Below are positions 1-9,100 of a DNA stretch of 64,000 nucleotides, in pieces. The stretch covers positions 204,435-268,434 of the forward strand of contig JAUYBL010000036.1 in NCBI GenBank assembly GCA_030693065.1, in the 5' to 3' direction. This DNA is from Methylococcaceae bacterium (GTDB lineage Bacteria; Pseudomonadota; Gammaproteobacteria; Methylococcales; Methylomonadaceae). Position 1 is the stretch's first letter. The number at the start of each line of letters is the position of its first letter. The position numbers and the translations under genes are program-made. The notes beneath the pieces were generated by a model. The model was not told the origin of the DNA. It was given only the letters and a program-made list of their open reading frames with translations, and ran no database searches.

Positions 1-369
1 GGCAGACACTTGCAATAAAGTAATCCCAGACGCCAGCACAAAAAAAGCGGTCAAAAACAGCGGATAGGAATGTAAAGCCGCCGCCGGATAAAACAATAAA
101 CACGCAGTCCCGGCTACCGCCAAACCGACAATAATCCCACCTTTGTAAGCAATCTTTTCCACCAAATAACCGCTGGGCACTGACATCACAAAATAGGCTG
201 TGAAAAAACAAAATTGGATCAACATCGCCTCGGTGTAACTCAAGGTAAACACCGCTTTTAAATGCGGCACCAAAATGTCATTTAAGGCAGTAATAAACCC
301 CCAAATAAAAAACAGTGAGGTCAGCACGCTCAGCGAGCCTAAATAAGACTTTTGGTTGCAATCAGTCAT
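1..369 (-). CDS. Sugar MFS transporter, FucP/GluP-like (3' end outside window)
   Basis: Only the first 123 codons are present; the gene runs off the left edge. The translation begins [11 protein letters not shown] and continues with hydrophobic helices containing [19 protein letters not shown], the N-terminal signature of the fucose/glucose/galactose proton symporter family (FHS family of the MFS), then [18 protein letters not shown] and [15 protein letters not shown], the loop between helices 2 and 3. It should be an inner-membrane sugar importer. It lies 21 bp downstream of the GH3 beta-glucosidase on the same strand, so the pair probably forms an operon that hydrolyses an oligosaccharide in the periplasm and imports the sugar. 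The exact substrate cannot be read from this fragment. Confidence 0.85.
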   Translation of the reverse strand, partial: MTDCNQKSYLGSLSVLTSLFFIWGFITALNDILVPHLKAVFTLSYTEAMLIQFCFFTAYFVMSVPSGYLVEKIAYKGGIIVGLAVAGTACLLFYPAAALHSYPLFLTAFFVLASGITLLQVSA

Positions 370-390
370 TAACTTTTACCTTGGATGCGC

Positions 391-2640
391 TTAATTTTTC
401 ACGACATGGAAGTGAACAGTTTCGTTACCGACCATGACCTTAAATTCACCGGGTTCGACAACGCGCTTCATATCGATGCCGATGAAGGACAGATCCTCTG
501 GCGTTAGCGTAAATTGCAAGGTTTGTTGCTGCCCTGGTTGCAACTCGACTTTTTTAAACGCCTTCAACTGTTTGACAGGACGCGTCACCGATGCTGCTAC
601 ATCATTTAGATAGACCAGTACCGCCTCTTTGCCGGTTAAGCCGCCGGTGTTTTTAACGTTAACGCTGACATTGATATTCTCGCCGAGCACAATCTTGTCT
701 TTGCTCAACGCTAAACCGTTTGTTTCAAAAGTCGTGTAACTTAAACCATGACCAAAGCCATACAGCGGCTGATACTGGTTAAATTCAAAGGCTTCAATCG
801 GCTTGTGATCGTACATCACAATATCATTGGTATTGCGCGGATAAGAAATTGGCAATTTGCCACTCGGATTGACATCACCGAACAAAATATCTGCCAACGC
901 TTGGCCGCCTTCCATGCCCGGCAAGAAGCCCAATACCACAGCCTGCGCACTCTCGGCGATTTCGGTAATTATTCTGGGGCGTCCGCCCAAGGTCACCAAT
1001 ATCAGCGGCTTACCGGTAGCAAGTAAAGCCTTTGCTAGATTGAGTTGGTTTTGATCAAGATTTAGGGTGTCGATATTGCCCGGCGTTTCGGTATAAGTTT
1101 TTTCTCCAATCGCCAACACCACAACATCATGATTTCGTGCTTCGCTTACCGCTTGTTCAACATTGATTTCGTCAGCAAAGGCATTACCGCCCACATGAGT
1201 GACTTTGCCTTTAGTTTTTTTCTGAATGGCTTTAAATAAGGTCAGTTTGTCTTGCGGATAAAGATGTTCGCTGGCGCCTTGCCAGGTCAAGGTCCAACCG
1301 CCGTTCATTACACTCAGCAAATTTGCGGTAGGTCCGGTCACCAGAACACTAGTGTGTTTTTTTAACGGCAATATATGGTTGTCATTTTTTGCCAACACAA
1401 TCGATTCTTGAGCGGCCTGACGATTAATCGCGTTGGCTTCTTTAGTAGAAAAATTACCTGCAACTGCCAAAGTCGGCTCGGTGCGCTCGAATAAACCACT
1501 TTGATATTTGACCCGCAAAATTCTCGACACAGCTTCATCAATACGCGCCACAGGCACTTCGCCGGTTTTAACCAAATCCAGCAACAAGTCGTAAAACGAG
1601 TAATCGAACGGCACCATGCTCATATCGATACCCGCCATCACCGCAATTTTTACCGCTTCGCGTGGCGATGCCGCCATTTTGTCACGACTATAAAGTCGCT
1701 CAATGTCTGCCCAATCAGACACGGTAAAGCCTTTGAAGCCCATTTCGCCGCGCAGGATAGTCGTCAAATATTGATAATTGGCGTGACCGGGTATGCCGTC
1801 AACTTCGGCAGAATTGATCATCACTGTCGGCGAACCGGCTTTAACGCCAGCGGCAAAGGTTGGCAAGAAATACTCACGCAACATGCGTTCGCCAATCCAG
1901 GCTGGCGTGCGATCCTTGCCATTAAGTGGATAACTGTAACCAACAAAATGCTTTAAACAAGTTGGCGCTTTATCGGCCGCGGCAAAATCATCGCCCTGAT
2001 GACCGTTGATGTACGCGCTGCCTAAAGCAATAGCCAGATGTACATCTTCCCCATAGGTTTCCCACAAGCGCGGCCAAAGCGGTTGACGGCCGATGTCCAT
2101 CACCGGTGAAAAATTCCAATCCTGACCTGACGCCTTTACTTCGCGGGCGGTAATCTCGCCTTCTTTAAAAGAAAGATCTGTATTAAACGTCGCCGCCATG
2201 TTGATGGCTTGCGGAAACAGCACCGCATTTTCCGTGTAATTGGCACCATGTATCGCATCAATTCCATAAATCACCGGGATTTTTAAGCGGGTTTGAGCGG
2301 TAGCTTCACGAATGGCTTGCGTCATTTTCCGCCATTTTTCAATCGGCTGGACTTGGTTGTTCGGCGTGGTCGGCGTGTTGAGTATTGAACCGACATGATG
2401 ATTCAACAAGGCATCGTATAACTTGCCCTGCTCAATAGGGGCTTCAGCCTCCTCGCCGTTGACGACTGAAACGACGCTAAAGTCGATCTGCGTCATCTGC
2501 CCAACTTTCTCTTCCAGCGTCATCTGCGCTAAAAGTGCCTGAACCTTATGGTCAATAGAATCGTTTACGTCTTGTGCACTCACAGCAGACTCCAGAGTTA
2601 CGAATAGGGAAAAAATTAACAAGTGGGCTTTCATTTTCAA
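391..2640 (-). CDS. bglX: Periplasmic beta-glucosidase, glycoside hydrolase family 3
   Basis: A 749-residue exo-acting GH3 enzyme that removes non-reducing-end beta-D-glucosyl residues, with the length and architecture of BglX. A Sec signal peptide covers residues 1-22 (ending VSAQ). The GH3 N-terminal barrel contains the motif TVSDWADIERL; Asp309 is the predicted nucleophile. KHFVGY and YGEDVHLA are the family's substrate-loop motifs. The alpha/beta sandwich (about 400-620) and a C-terminal fibronectin-III-like domain (about 655-745) follow. ATG at 2640 is used; a second in-frame Met two codons on is an equal alternative. It is first in a two-gene unit with the sugar permease. Methanotrophs do not usually live on sugars, so it may act on glycogen-derived, sucrose-derived or exopolysaccharide oligosaccharides (inference). 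Confidence 0.92.
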   Translation of the reverse strand: MKMKAHLLIFSLFVTLESAVSAQDVNDSIDHKVQALLAQMTLEEKVGQMTQIDFSVVSVVNGEEAEAPIEQGKLYDALLNHHVGSILNTPTTPNNQVQPIEKWRKMTQAIREATAQTRLKIPVIYGIDAIHGANYTENAVLFPQAINMAATFNTDLSFKEGEITAREVKASGQDWNFSPVMDIGRQPLWPRLWETYGEDVHLAIALGSAYINGHQGDDFAAADKAPTCLKHFVGYSYPLNGKDRTPAWIGERMLREYFLPTFAAGVKAGSPTVMINSAEVDGIPGHANYQYLTTILRGEMGFKGFTVSDWADIERLYSRDKMAASPREAVKIAVMAGIDMSMVPFDYSFYDLLLDLVKTGEVPVARIDEAVSRILRVKYQSGLFERTEPTLAVAGNFSTKEANAINRQAAQESIVLAKNDNHILPLKKHTSVLVTGPTANLLSVMNGGWTLTWQGASEHLYPQDKLTLFKAIQKKTKGKVTHVGGNAFADEINVEQAVSEARNHDVVVLAIGEKTYTETPGNIDTLNLDQNQLNLAKALLATGKPLILVTLGGRPRIITEIAESAQAVVLGFLPGMEGGQALADILFGDVNPSGKLPISYPRNTNDIVMYDHKPIEAFEFNQYQPLYGFGHGLSYTTFETNGLALSKDKIVLGENINVSVNVKNTGGLTGKEAVLVYLNDVAASVTRPVKQLKAFKKVELQPGQQQTLQFTLTPEDLSFIGIDMKRVVEPGEFKVMVGNETVHFHVVKN

Positions 2641-2709
2641 AAGTTAAGCTTCGATTTTTTAGGGTTACCCGCTCGACTAAGGATTTCGTCAAAAATAACT
2701 TCCGCTTCA

Positions 2710-2810
2710 GGTTCCCATGCTCTGCGTGGAAACCTGATGGTGGGACGCTCCAGCGTCCCGCACCGCAGAGCTGTTCAGGCTGCATTCCCACGCGGAGCAT
2801 GGGAACGATG
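2710..2810. repeat. Intergenic palindromic (REP-like) repeat, GTTCCCATGC family
   Basis: Inside the 378-bp gene-free stretch 2641-3018 lies an imperfect long palindrome. The outer arms are GTTCCCATGCTCTGCGTGG (from 2711) and CCCACGCGGAGCATGGGAAC (2788-2807). An inner hairpin GGGACGCT/AGCGTCCC lies at 2742-2759. It is open on some frames but shows no codon signal, so those ORFs are not genes. A further short hairpin CGTTTGAG/CTCAAACG lies at 2859-2883. Nothing else is recognised in this gap. Confidence 0.75.
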
Positions 2811-2987
2811 GGCCTAGACTTCGGAAAAATATTTCTAACCATATCCTAAATGCGCCAGCGTTTGAGAATTTCAGCCTCAAACGTTAACGACAACATCGAC
2901 GGAAAGAATAAATTTGCTGACAATTTTACATGGTCATCTTATTGAAGGTGCTGCAAATATTTGAACGCCTGAAAATTAAATTTCTAT

Positions 2988-3020
2988 AACCTTAATAGGC
3001 GTTAAATGCCAATTAAGGTT
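2988..3020 (-). terminator. Probable intrinsic terminator of the Wzz-type gene
   Basis: AACCTTAATAGGC (2988-3000) pairs with GCCAATTAAGGTT (3008-3020) with one mismatch and a 7-nt loop. On the minus strand it overlaps the stop codon and is followed by an A/T-rich tract rather than a clean U-run, so it is a moderate call. Confidence 0.5.
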
Positions 3021-4989
3021 ACAAAATATCAATCAATGCGGGATGGAGTAACTCAATATCTTCAATGCCACGGCCTTGTTGTGGCGGCGAGTAGGTGCTG
3101 TAACTTGAAATGACACTAGGTTCCAAATAGCCGATGATTTGTTCAAGGTCGGCAAGTCTTAGCCCTTGACGCACCAGATAAGCAATATAGCTATGGCGGA
3201 TTGCCTCAGCAGTAATTTCATCGGGATTAGACAAGCCGGAGTCAACGGCGGCGCATATTAATACCGCATTTAGATCGTCAATTGCTAAAGGATTATCGCC
3301 ATCCCAAGCCGGATGACCGCCGGACTGTTCAAGCAATGTTTTAAGCGAATTACCAATACCAAGAGTTCTAGGACTCGAATCACCGACAGTGATGAGAGCA
3401 TTTTCCAAATCAATTTGATCTGCTTTTAACGTAGCCGCTTCATCAAAGGTCAATCCGCTCAGTAACAAACCGATGAGTTGCTTACCTTTAAGGTTTGAGG
3501 CGTTAAGTAAAATCCTTAGCTGGCGACTGGAAAGCTCTCTAACCAATGGGCTCGACAACGAATAGTTACGTTTTTGCTCTATGTGCTGAGTAACAGTCTG
3601 TTGATGACTGAGCAAGTCTGCCGAAGGGTTATACATATGTATTCCAGACAAGGTAATCGCAGCCTGAGGCTCGGGTTTTCGAGTTAAATACTCAAAAACC
3701 CACACCACGAACAAAGCCAATAATAATGAACTGCTCACGGCAATAAGCGCGTCAAGACTGTAATTTGGACTGATCGGTTCGGAAGATTCAAAAGCGCGAT
3801 TTATCACCGTCACTTGGGGATATTTTTCTTTTTGACTGGTTTCGATTTGCACTAACCGCTCTTGCGATTCGCGATAGAGTTTTTCCAATCCTTCCAGGTC
3901 AGTTTTTAGCGCATCGTGTTCGGAAAATTTTGAGGTGAATGCTGCCGCCAATTTTTTATGTTCGGCAAGTTTGTCGCGCACGGCTATCAGCGTTTGTTGA
4001 GCCGCAACATACTTATTTTCTGCTTCAGTGAGGACGATTTTTTTGCCATAGTCGCGTTTAAGCTTTATTTCGGCTTCAAGTTTTTTGATTTGTTCTGGAA
4101 TAACTTTCAGTGCAGGCTGCTTATTTAAATAGTCACGGGTAAATCTTTTATCAAACTCGGTGAGTTTTTCTTGTAATTGCTGCAGACGTCTTTCAAGACT
4201 TTCCAAGCTTCCTTGATCTTGATCAGGAACGACAGCCTGGCCGCGGGAAATGGCTAATTTAATCGAATCAAGCGTTGCTTTGGCCTTAATTTCATCTTCA
4301 CTGGCTTTGTTATAAGAGTCATTGATGCCATTAAGTTGAGCCAAGGGTTCATTTTCATCACGTCCGGTTGACGAAATATCGTTGACTCTCCTGAACTCAT
4401 CAAGCTCAGCACGTTTCGCGCTAATTTTTTCAGCCAGACCTCTTAATTCGTCGGTAATGACACTGGTCGTAGTCCCCGTTAATTTTTTGATTTCTTCAGC
4501 CCGAGCATCCAAGTAAACATCTACCCAGGTATTTACAAGCAACGGTAAAAATTCAGGGTCAGTGCCATCGGCTCGTATTTCAACCAGATTAGTACCCTCG
4601 ACAGGTTCAACGACTAAAAACTTTTCAAGATCATGGGCAGTTAGCTGTTGTAAATAACCGGTAGTTGCTGACGCTTTAAGTCTTGATAGGGTTTCGGCTA
4701 CCAGCTCATGCCCAAGCAACATTTGTTTTTGAATAGCAACATGCTGAATATCTGCTGGCGTGCTATCTCGATCAATAGCCGTCATTGCTGAAGTTAACAA
4801 CGTCGCAGCGCTGCGGTAAATGGCGGGACGACTGTAAGTGTAAGTCAGGCCAATAGCCGCACTGATTAAAAAGACAGTGACAAAAATAATGAATCTGCGC
4901 ATACGAAACCAAGGGCGCTGATTAAAGTCAGGCGAAGAATTAAGACTACTGTTCGGAAAAATTTCAATTTTTGGTGAGTAGTTTTCCAT
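3019..4989 (-). CDS. Wzz/GumC-type polysaccharide co-polymerase fused to an integrase-like C-terminal domain
   Basis: 656 residues. Residues 33-52 are a first membrane segment, followed by a Wzz periplasmic head, long coiled coils (about 175-390) and a second membrane segment after the usual proline-containing motif EPISPNY (about 411-433). This is the layout of chain-length determinants and exopolysaccharide export co-polymerases. Unusually, no cytoplasmic tyrosine kinase follows. Residues about 485-640 instead resemble the catalytic fold of tyrosine recombinases: LIGLLLSGLTFDEAATL matches the GLR..E helix with Arg replaced by Thr, and EAIRHSYIAYLVRQGL, LEQIIGYLEPS and SSYSTYSP match the HxxR, G(H/W) and tyrosine boxes. 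Arg598 and a C-terminal Tyr (630 or 633) remain, but the other catalytic residues differ, so recombination activity is unlikely. It stands alone, divergent from mtdB. Confidence 0.8.
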   Translation of the reverse strand: MENYSPKIEIFPNSSLNSSPDFNQRPWFRMRRFIIFVTVFLISAAIGLTYTYSRPAIYRSAATLLTSAMTAIDRDSTPADIQHVAIQKQMLLGHELVAETLSRLKASATTGYLQQLTAHDLEKFLVVEPVEGTNLVEIRADGTDPEFLPLLVNTWVDVYLDARAEEIKKLTGTTTSVITDELRGLAEKISAKRAELDEFRRVNDISSTGRDENEPLAQLNGINDSYNKASEDEIKAKATLDSIKLAISRGQAVVPDQDQGSLESLERRLQQLQEKLTEFDKRFTRDYLNKQPALKVIPEQIKKLEAEIKLKRDYGKKIVLTEAENKYVAAQQTLIAVRDKLAEHKKLAAAFTSKFSEHDALKTDLEGLEKLYRESQERLVQIETSQKEKYPQVTVINRAFESSEPISPNYSLDALIAVSSSLLLALFVVWVFEYLTRKPEPQAAITLSGIHMYNPSADLLSHQQTVTQHIEQKRNYSLSSPLVRELSSRQLRILLNASNLKGKQLIGLLLSGLTFDEAATLKADQIDLENALITVGDSSPRTLGIGNSLKTLLEQSGGHPAWDGDNPLAIDDLNAVLICAAVDSGLSNPDEITAEAIRHSYIAYLVRQGLRLADLEQIIGYLEPSVISSYSTYSPPQQGRGIEDIELLHPALIDIL

Positions 4990-5135
4990 GGCTCGATTTA
5001 TTTAAAGATGCGGTTTTTGAATATCGCACTAAATACAAAAAATATCTACGTACTAAAAGAGCTAATCACTAAGGCGCTTTATATTTTATGGTCTACATTG
5101 AATATCTTAAATCTAACAATGCCCAGGAAACCCGC

Positions 5136-6035
5136 ATGAATAAACGAATTTTGTATTTTCTTACACCCGGAACTCATATCAGTGCTTTCGATGTAACAAT
5201 TGCTGCTGATGCCGGATTCGATCTGGTCATACCATTTACAGAAATACGCCCCGATGGCGTTGCCAATATTGTCCAAGACGCCATTTTCTCAAGACCGCCC
5301 AAACGATTTAACGATACCGGCATTTTTATCGGCGGAAGAGATGTGCATCTGGCTACGGATATGTTTCAGAAAGCCAAAAATGCGATGGTGGGTGATTTTC
5401 AAGTGGGTGTATTCGCTGATCCTAACGGCGCTTATACAACCTCGGCCAGTGTCGTCGCATTGGTTGAACAAACTTTAAAAAAACAAACCGGCAGCGGCGT
5501 CAATGGTCGTAATGTTGCAGTATTTGGTACCGGACCTGTTGGCCTTTGCGCTGCTGCATTGGTGTCCAAATTAGGCGCATCAACCAAGCTATGTCATCTC
5601 ACCGCTGACGATGATCAACGTGTAGCGATTGGTTTTTGTGAACGTTATAAAACCAAGGTGGAATGGGTATCTGCAGAAACATCTGAAGAAAAAATAGATG
5701 TACTTAAAGACGCCGAAGTAGTTATTTGTGCAGCACGCGCGGGCATTCGCATCCTAAATAGAGCCGAATTGGAACATGCCAAAAATTTGATTTTGGCAGC
5801 CGATACCAATGCGGTACCACCCAGCGGGATTGCCGACATCGGCCCGCATTTCTTGAATGAAGAAGTGAGTTTTTCTAGCGTCAACTTTCGTGCTATCGGC
5901 GCTCTGGCAATCGGCAACTTAAAATACAAAACCCAGTTTGGTTTGTATGAGCAAATTCACAAAGCCAAACAACCGGCATTGTTTGATTTTCCTGAAGCTT
6001 ATGAATTTGCGTTATCTGTGTTGCATAAGAAGTAA
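5136..6035 (+). CDS. mtdB: NAD(P)-dependent methylene-tetrahydromethanopterin dehydrogenase
   Basis: 299 residues. It oxidises methylene-H4MPT to methenyl-H4MPT in the cytoplasm as part of the C1 transfer pathway that carries formaldehyde to formate in methylotrophs. Family features seen are DAIFSRPP, the GIFIGGRD motif, VFADPNGAYTT, the Rossmann dinucleotide loop VFGTGPVGLCAAALVSKLGA, DTNAVPPSGI and the C-terminal AIGALAIGNLKYKTQ. The start at 5136 is chosen over an upstream in-frame ATG at 5088 because AGGAAA lies 5 nt upstream and MNKRILYFLTP matches the family N-terminus. MtdB and the related MtdA are similar; MtdB is favoured but not proved. It is monocistronic between a divergent and a convergent gene. 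It is the main reason for calling the organism a methylotroph. Confidence 0.88.
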   Translation: MNKRILYFLTPGTHISAFDVTIAADAGFDLVIPFTEIRPDGVANIVQDAIFSRPPKRFNDTGIFIGGRDVHLATDMFQKAKNAMVGDFQVGVFADPNGAYTTSASVVALVEQTLKKQTGSGVNGRNVAVFGTGPVGLCAAALVSKLGASTKLCHLTADDDQRVAIGFCERYKTKVEWVSAETSEEKIDVLKDAEVVICAARAGIRILNRAELEHAKNLILAADTNAVPPSGIADIGPHFLNEEVSFSSVNFRAIGALAIGNLKYKTQFGLYEQIHKAKQPALFDFPEAYEFALSVLHKK

Positions 6036-6053
6036 ATCGTTATCTGATCCGAA

Positions 6054-6138
6054 CCGTAGGATGGGTAGAGGCTTTGCCGAAACCCATCAAAAAAATTACC
6101 GATGTGATGGGTTTCGCGATGCTCTACCCATCCTACGG
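6054..6138. repeat. Palindromic intergenic repeat, CCGTAGGATGGGTAGAG family
   Basis: CCGTAGGATGGGTAGAG (6054-6070) and CTCTACCCATCCTACGG (6122-6138) are perfect 17-bp inverted repeats, with inner arms AAACCCATC and GATGGGTTT. It fills the space between the convergent mtdB and hrpA genes and could act as a bidirectional terminator. Confidence 0.85.
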
Positions 6139-6141
6139 CAC

Positions 6142-9100
6142 TCACCGCTCATCCCAAGCCTTATCCATACGCTTCACCGATATTGGATAGGCGGTTTTTA
6201 ACTGCTGGGCAAACAACGACACCCTAAACTCTTCCAGCATCCACCGAAATGGATCTAACTCCGGTAACGCCCTGTCATTTTGCGCTTTCTTCTCCACTTC
6301 TTTCCAAAAACGCGTGGCGTAACGAGTGACTTCCTGGATTTTTTGCGGGCTGTTATCCAACTTATCGACACGGTATTGAATGGCTTTCAAATAGCGCGGC
6401 ATGGCTTTTAAGTTGCTGTACGGCGTGTTGCGAATAAAGCCTTGGTAAATCATTAAGCCCAGTTGCTCAGTAATGTCTTTAACCATCGGATCATTGGGAT
6501 TGAAACGTTGTAATCCGGTTTTAATCGCACTGGTCAATGTCATGATTTCCTGAGCAATTTTGCCTGCTTCGTTGGCTACACTAACTAATTCACCTTTATT
6601 TTGTTGCAGGCTTTGTTCGAAGGCTTGCTGAGTGCGAATGGTTCTATCGTCGACAAACACATGATGCAGAATAGACGTCAGTAAATCCTCTTTAAACGTC
6701 AACTTGTCATTACCTTTAATAAAAGGATGCAAGGGCAACCGGCTATAGGCCAACTCAACTGCCGCCGCTTGCATATTTTTGGTGATGTAGGTGCATTCCT
6801 TGCGCAGTTTGAGCTGATAAAGACGCATCAAACCGGCCTGATGCTGAACCGCAGCTTTTTGTTGGGTGTCGAAAATTCGCACACCAACCGCATCGCCTTC
6901 ATCGACAATCGCCGGGTAACCGATAAAGTTTTGGCCTTTTTGGATGAACTGATAAGTATCAGGCAAATCATCGAAAGCCCATTGAATACACCCCGTATAG
7001 TGCAATTCATCGGCAGCGATTTGGTCGAAACTTTGCACCGCCTGGGTTGTGTGCTTAGCCTGCAGTTTTTTCAAATCCCTGCCGTAATCAAGCAAGTGGC
7101 CGTCTGCGTCAATTACCCGGAAATTCATGCGTAAATGTTCGGGCACTGCGTCCAGATTCCAGGCATTTAACGGTATTGCCTCATCAGTAAGCTTACGTAA
7201 GCGGTAACCGAGCCATTCTTGAATACTGCCTTTAAAATCAGGTTCGATTTCCAGACATTGTTTGACAGTTTCCGGCACCGGCACAAAGTGCTTTCTAAGC
7301 TGCTTAGGCAAGGATTTAATCAGCGCGGCACATTTTTCTGCCAGCAAGCCCGGCACTAGCCAATCAAAAGGCGTTTGTGTCAGCTGGTTTAACTGATGCA
7401 CAGGGATAATCGCGGTGACGCCGTCTTCATCGTGGCCGGGCTCGAAGCGATATTGCAGCGGAATGGATAATTTGGCATTGCTGCCTAAACGATTACTGGG
7501 AAAGGTATCGGGATAGTCCCATTCGTTAACGACATTTTTTTGTTCACGAACCAAATCTTCTTTGGATAAAAACAAGAACTTGGGATTTTCGCGTTCGACG
7601 GTTTTACGCCAGGTATCCAAAGCTACGCCGCTGACGATTTCGGCAGGAAATTTATGTTCGTAAAATGAATACAACCATTGCTCATCTTCCACCAAATCCA
7701 CACGGCGGCCTTTATGCTGAATAATACCGACTTCTTCCAATAGTGCTTGGTTAGCCTTATAAAAAGGCGCGTTGCTGTAGTAATCATGATCAACCAACGC
7801 TGAGCGAATAAAAATCTCCCGCGCCGCTTTCGGGTCGACATGATCGTAAGGAATTTTTCGCCCGGCTTGCAGGGTTAACCCGTACAACAACGTGCGTTCA
7901 TGCACCATGCAGCGGGCCGATTTTTTCTCCCAATGCGGATCGTAAAAGTTACGTTTGATCAAATGTCCGGCGCATTGCTCGATCCATTCCGGCTCGATTC
8001 TGGCAACATTACGCGCATACACCTTGCTGGTTTCCACCTGTTCTGCGGCCATAATCCATTTGGGTTTTAGCTTATGCAGCCCGGAGCCCGGAAAGATAAA
8101 AAACTTTAAACCTCTGGCACCCAGATATTCATATTGCTCATGGCGAAAACCGATATTGGACAGCAGACCAGGCAACAAAGCACAGTGAATAGCTTCGTAA
8201 CTGGACTCGGCAACTGCTCCCTGCGTTGCTCTACCTCCTGCATCCATGCAGTCGTCAGAAGTGTTCGGCGTCATTTTCAATTCACCCTTAATCACCTGCA
8301 TGATCTGCGCATGAATATCAAACCACTCACGCATACGAATATAAGACAGAAAATTAACCGTGCAGTATTTACGAAGCTTACTGTTGGACAGATGCTTTTT
8401 TTGCACCTCGAACTCGTTCCAGATATTTAGAATCGTCAAAAAATCGGATTCTGGATGTCGAAATGCCGCATGTTTAGCATCGGCTTGCGGCATTTTGTCG
8501 GCAGGTTTTTCGCGTGGATCCTGGATGCTCAGCGCGGAAACGATAATCGCCACTTCCGACAAACAGCTTAATTGACCGGCAGCAACCAACATTCTGGCCA
8601 GTTTGGGATCGGTAGGAAACTTCGCTAACTGCTTGCCGATTTCTGTCAATTTGCCCGACTTTTCCAGCGCATTGACTTCCTGCAATACCGTCTTGCCGTC
8701 GCGAATCATTTTGTCGTCAGGCGGCTCCAAAAACGGAAAGTCTTCGATGTCTCCCAAATTTAACGCGGTCATCTGCAAAATAACCGCCGACAAATTGGTG
8801 CGCATGATTTCCGGTTCGGTAAACTCCGGTCTGGCTAAATAATCATCATGCGAATACAGCCGAATACAAATGCCATCGGCGACCCGGCCACAGCGCCCTG
8901 CCCGCTGATTAGCGCTGGATTGCGAGATGCGTTCTATCGGCAAACGCTGAATTTTACTGCGATGGCTGTAACGGCTGATACGCGCATGGCCAGGATCAAT
9001 AACGCAACGGATGCCCGGTACCGTCAACGACGTCTCGGCAACGTTGGTCGCCAACACAATGCGAATTTTGCCGCCTTTGGGATTGAACACCCGCTCTTGC

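Noticed and set aside
2552..2849. Overlapping ORFs of 64-96 residues on both strands
   Set aside because: They translate the palindromic repeat at 2710-2810 and show no family similarity, ribosome-binding site or codon bias.
5088..5135. Upstream ATG for mtdB adding 16 residues
   Set aside because: The ATG at 5136 has a ribosome-binding site and the family N-terminus; the extension matches nothing known.
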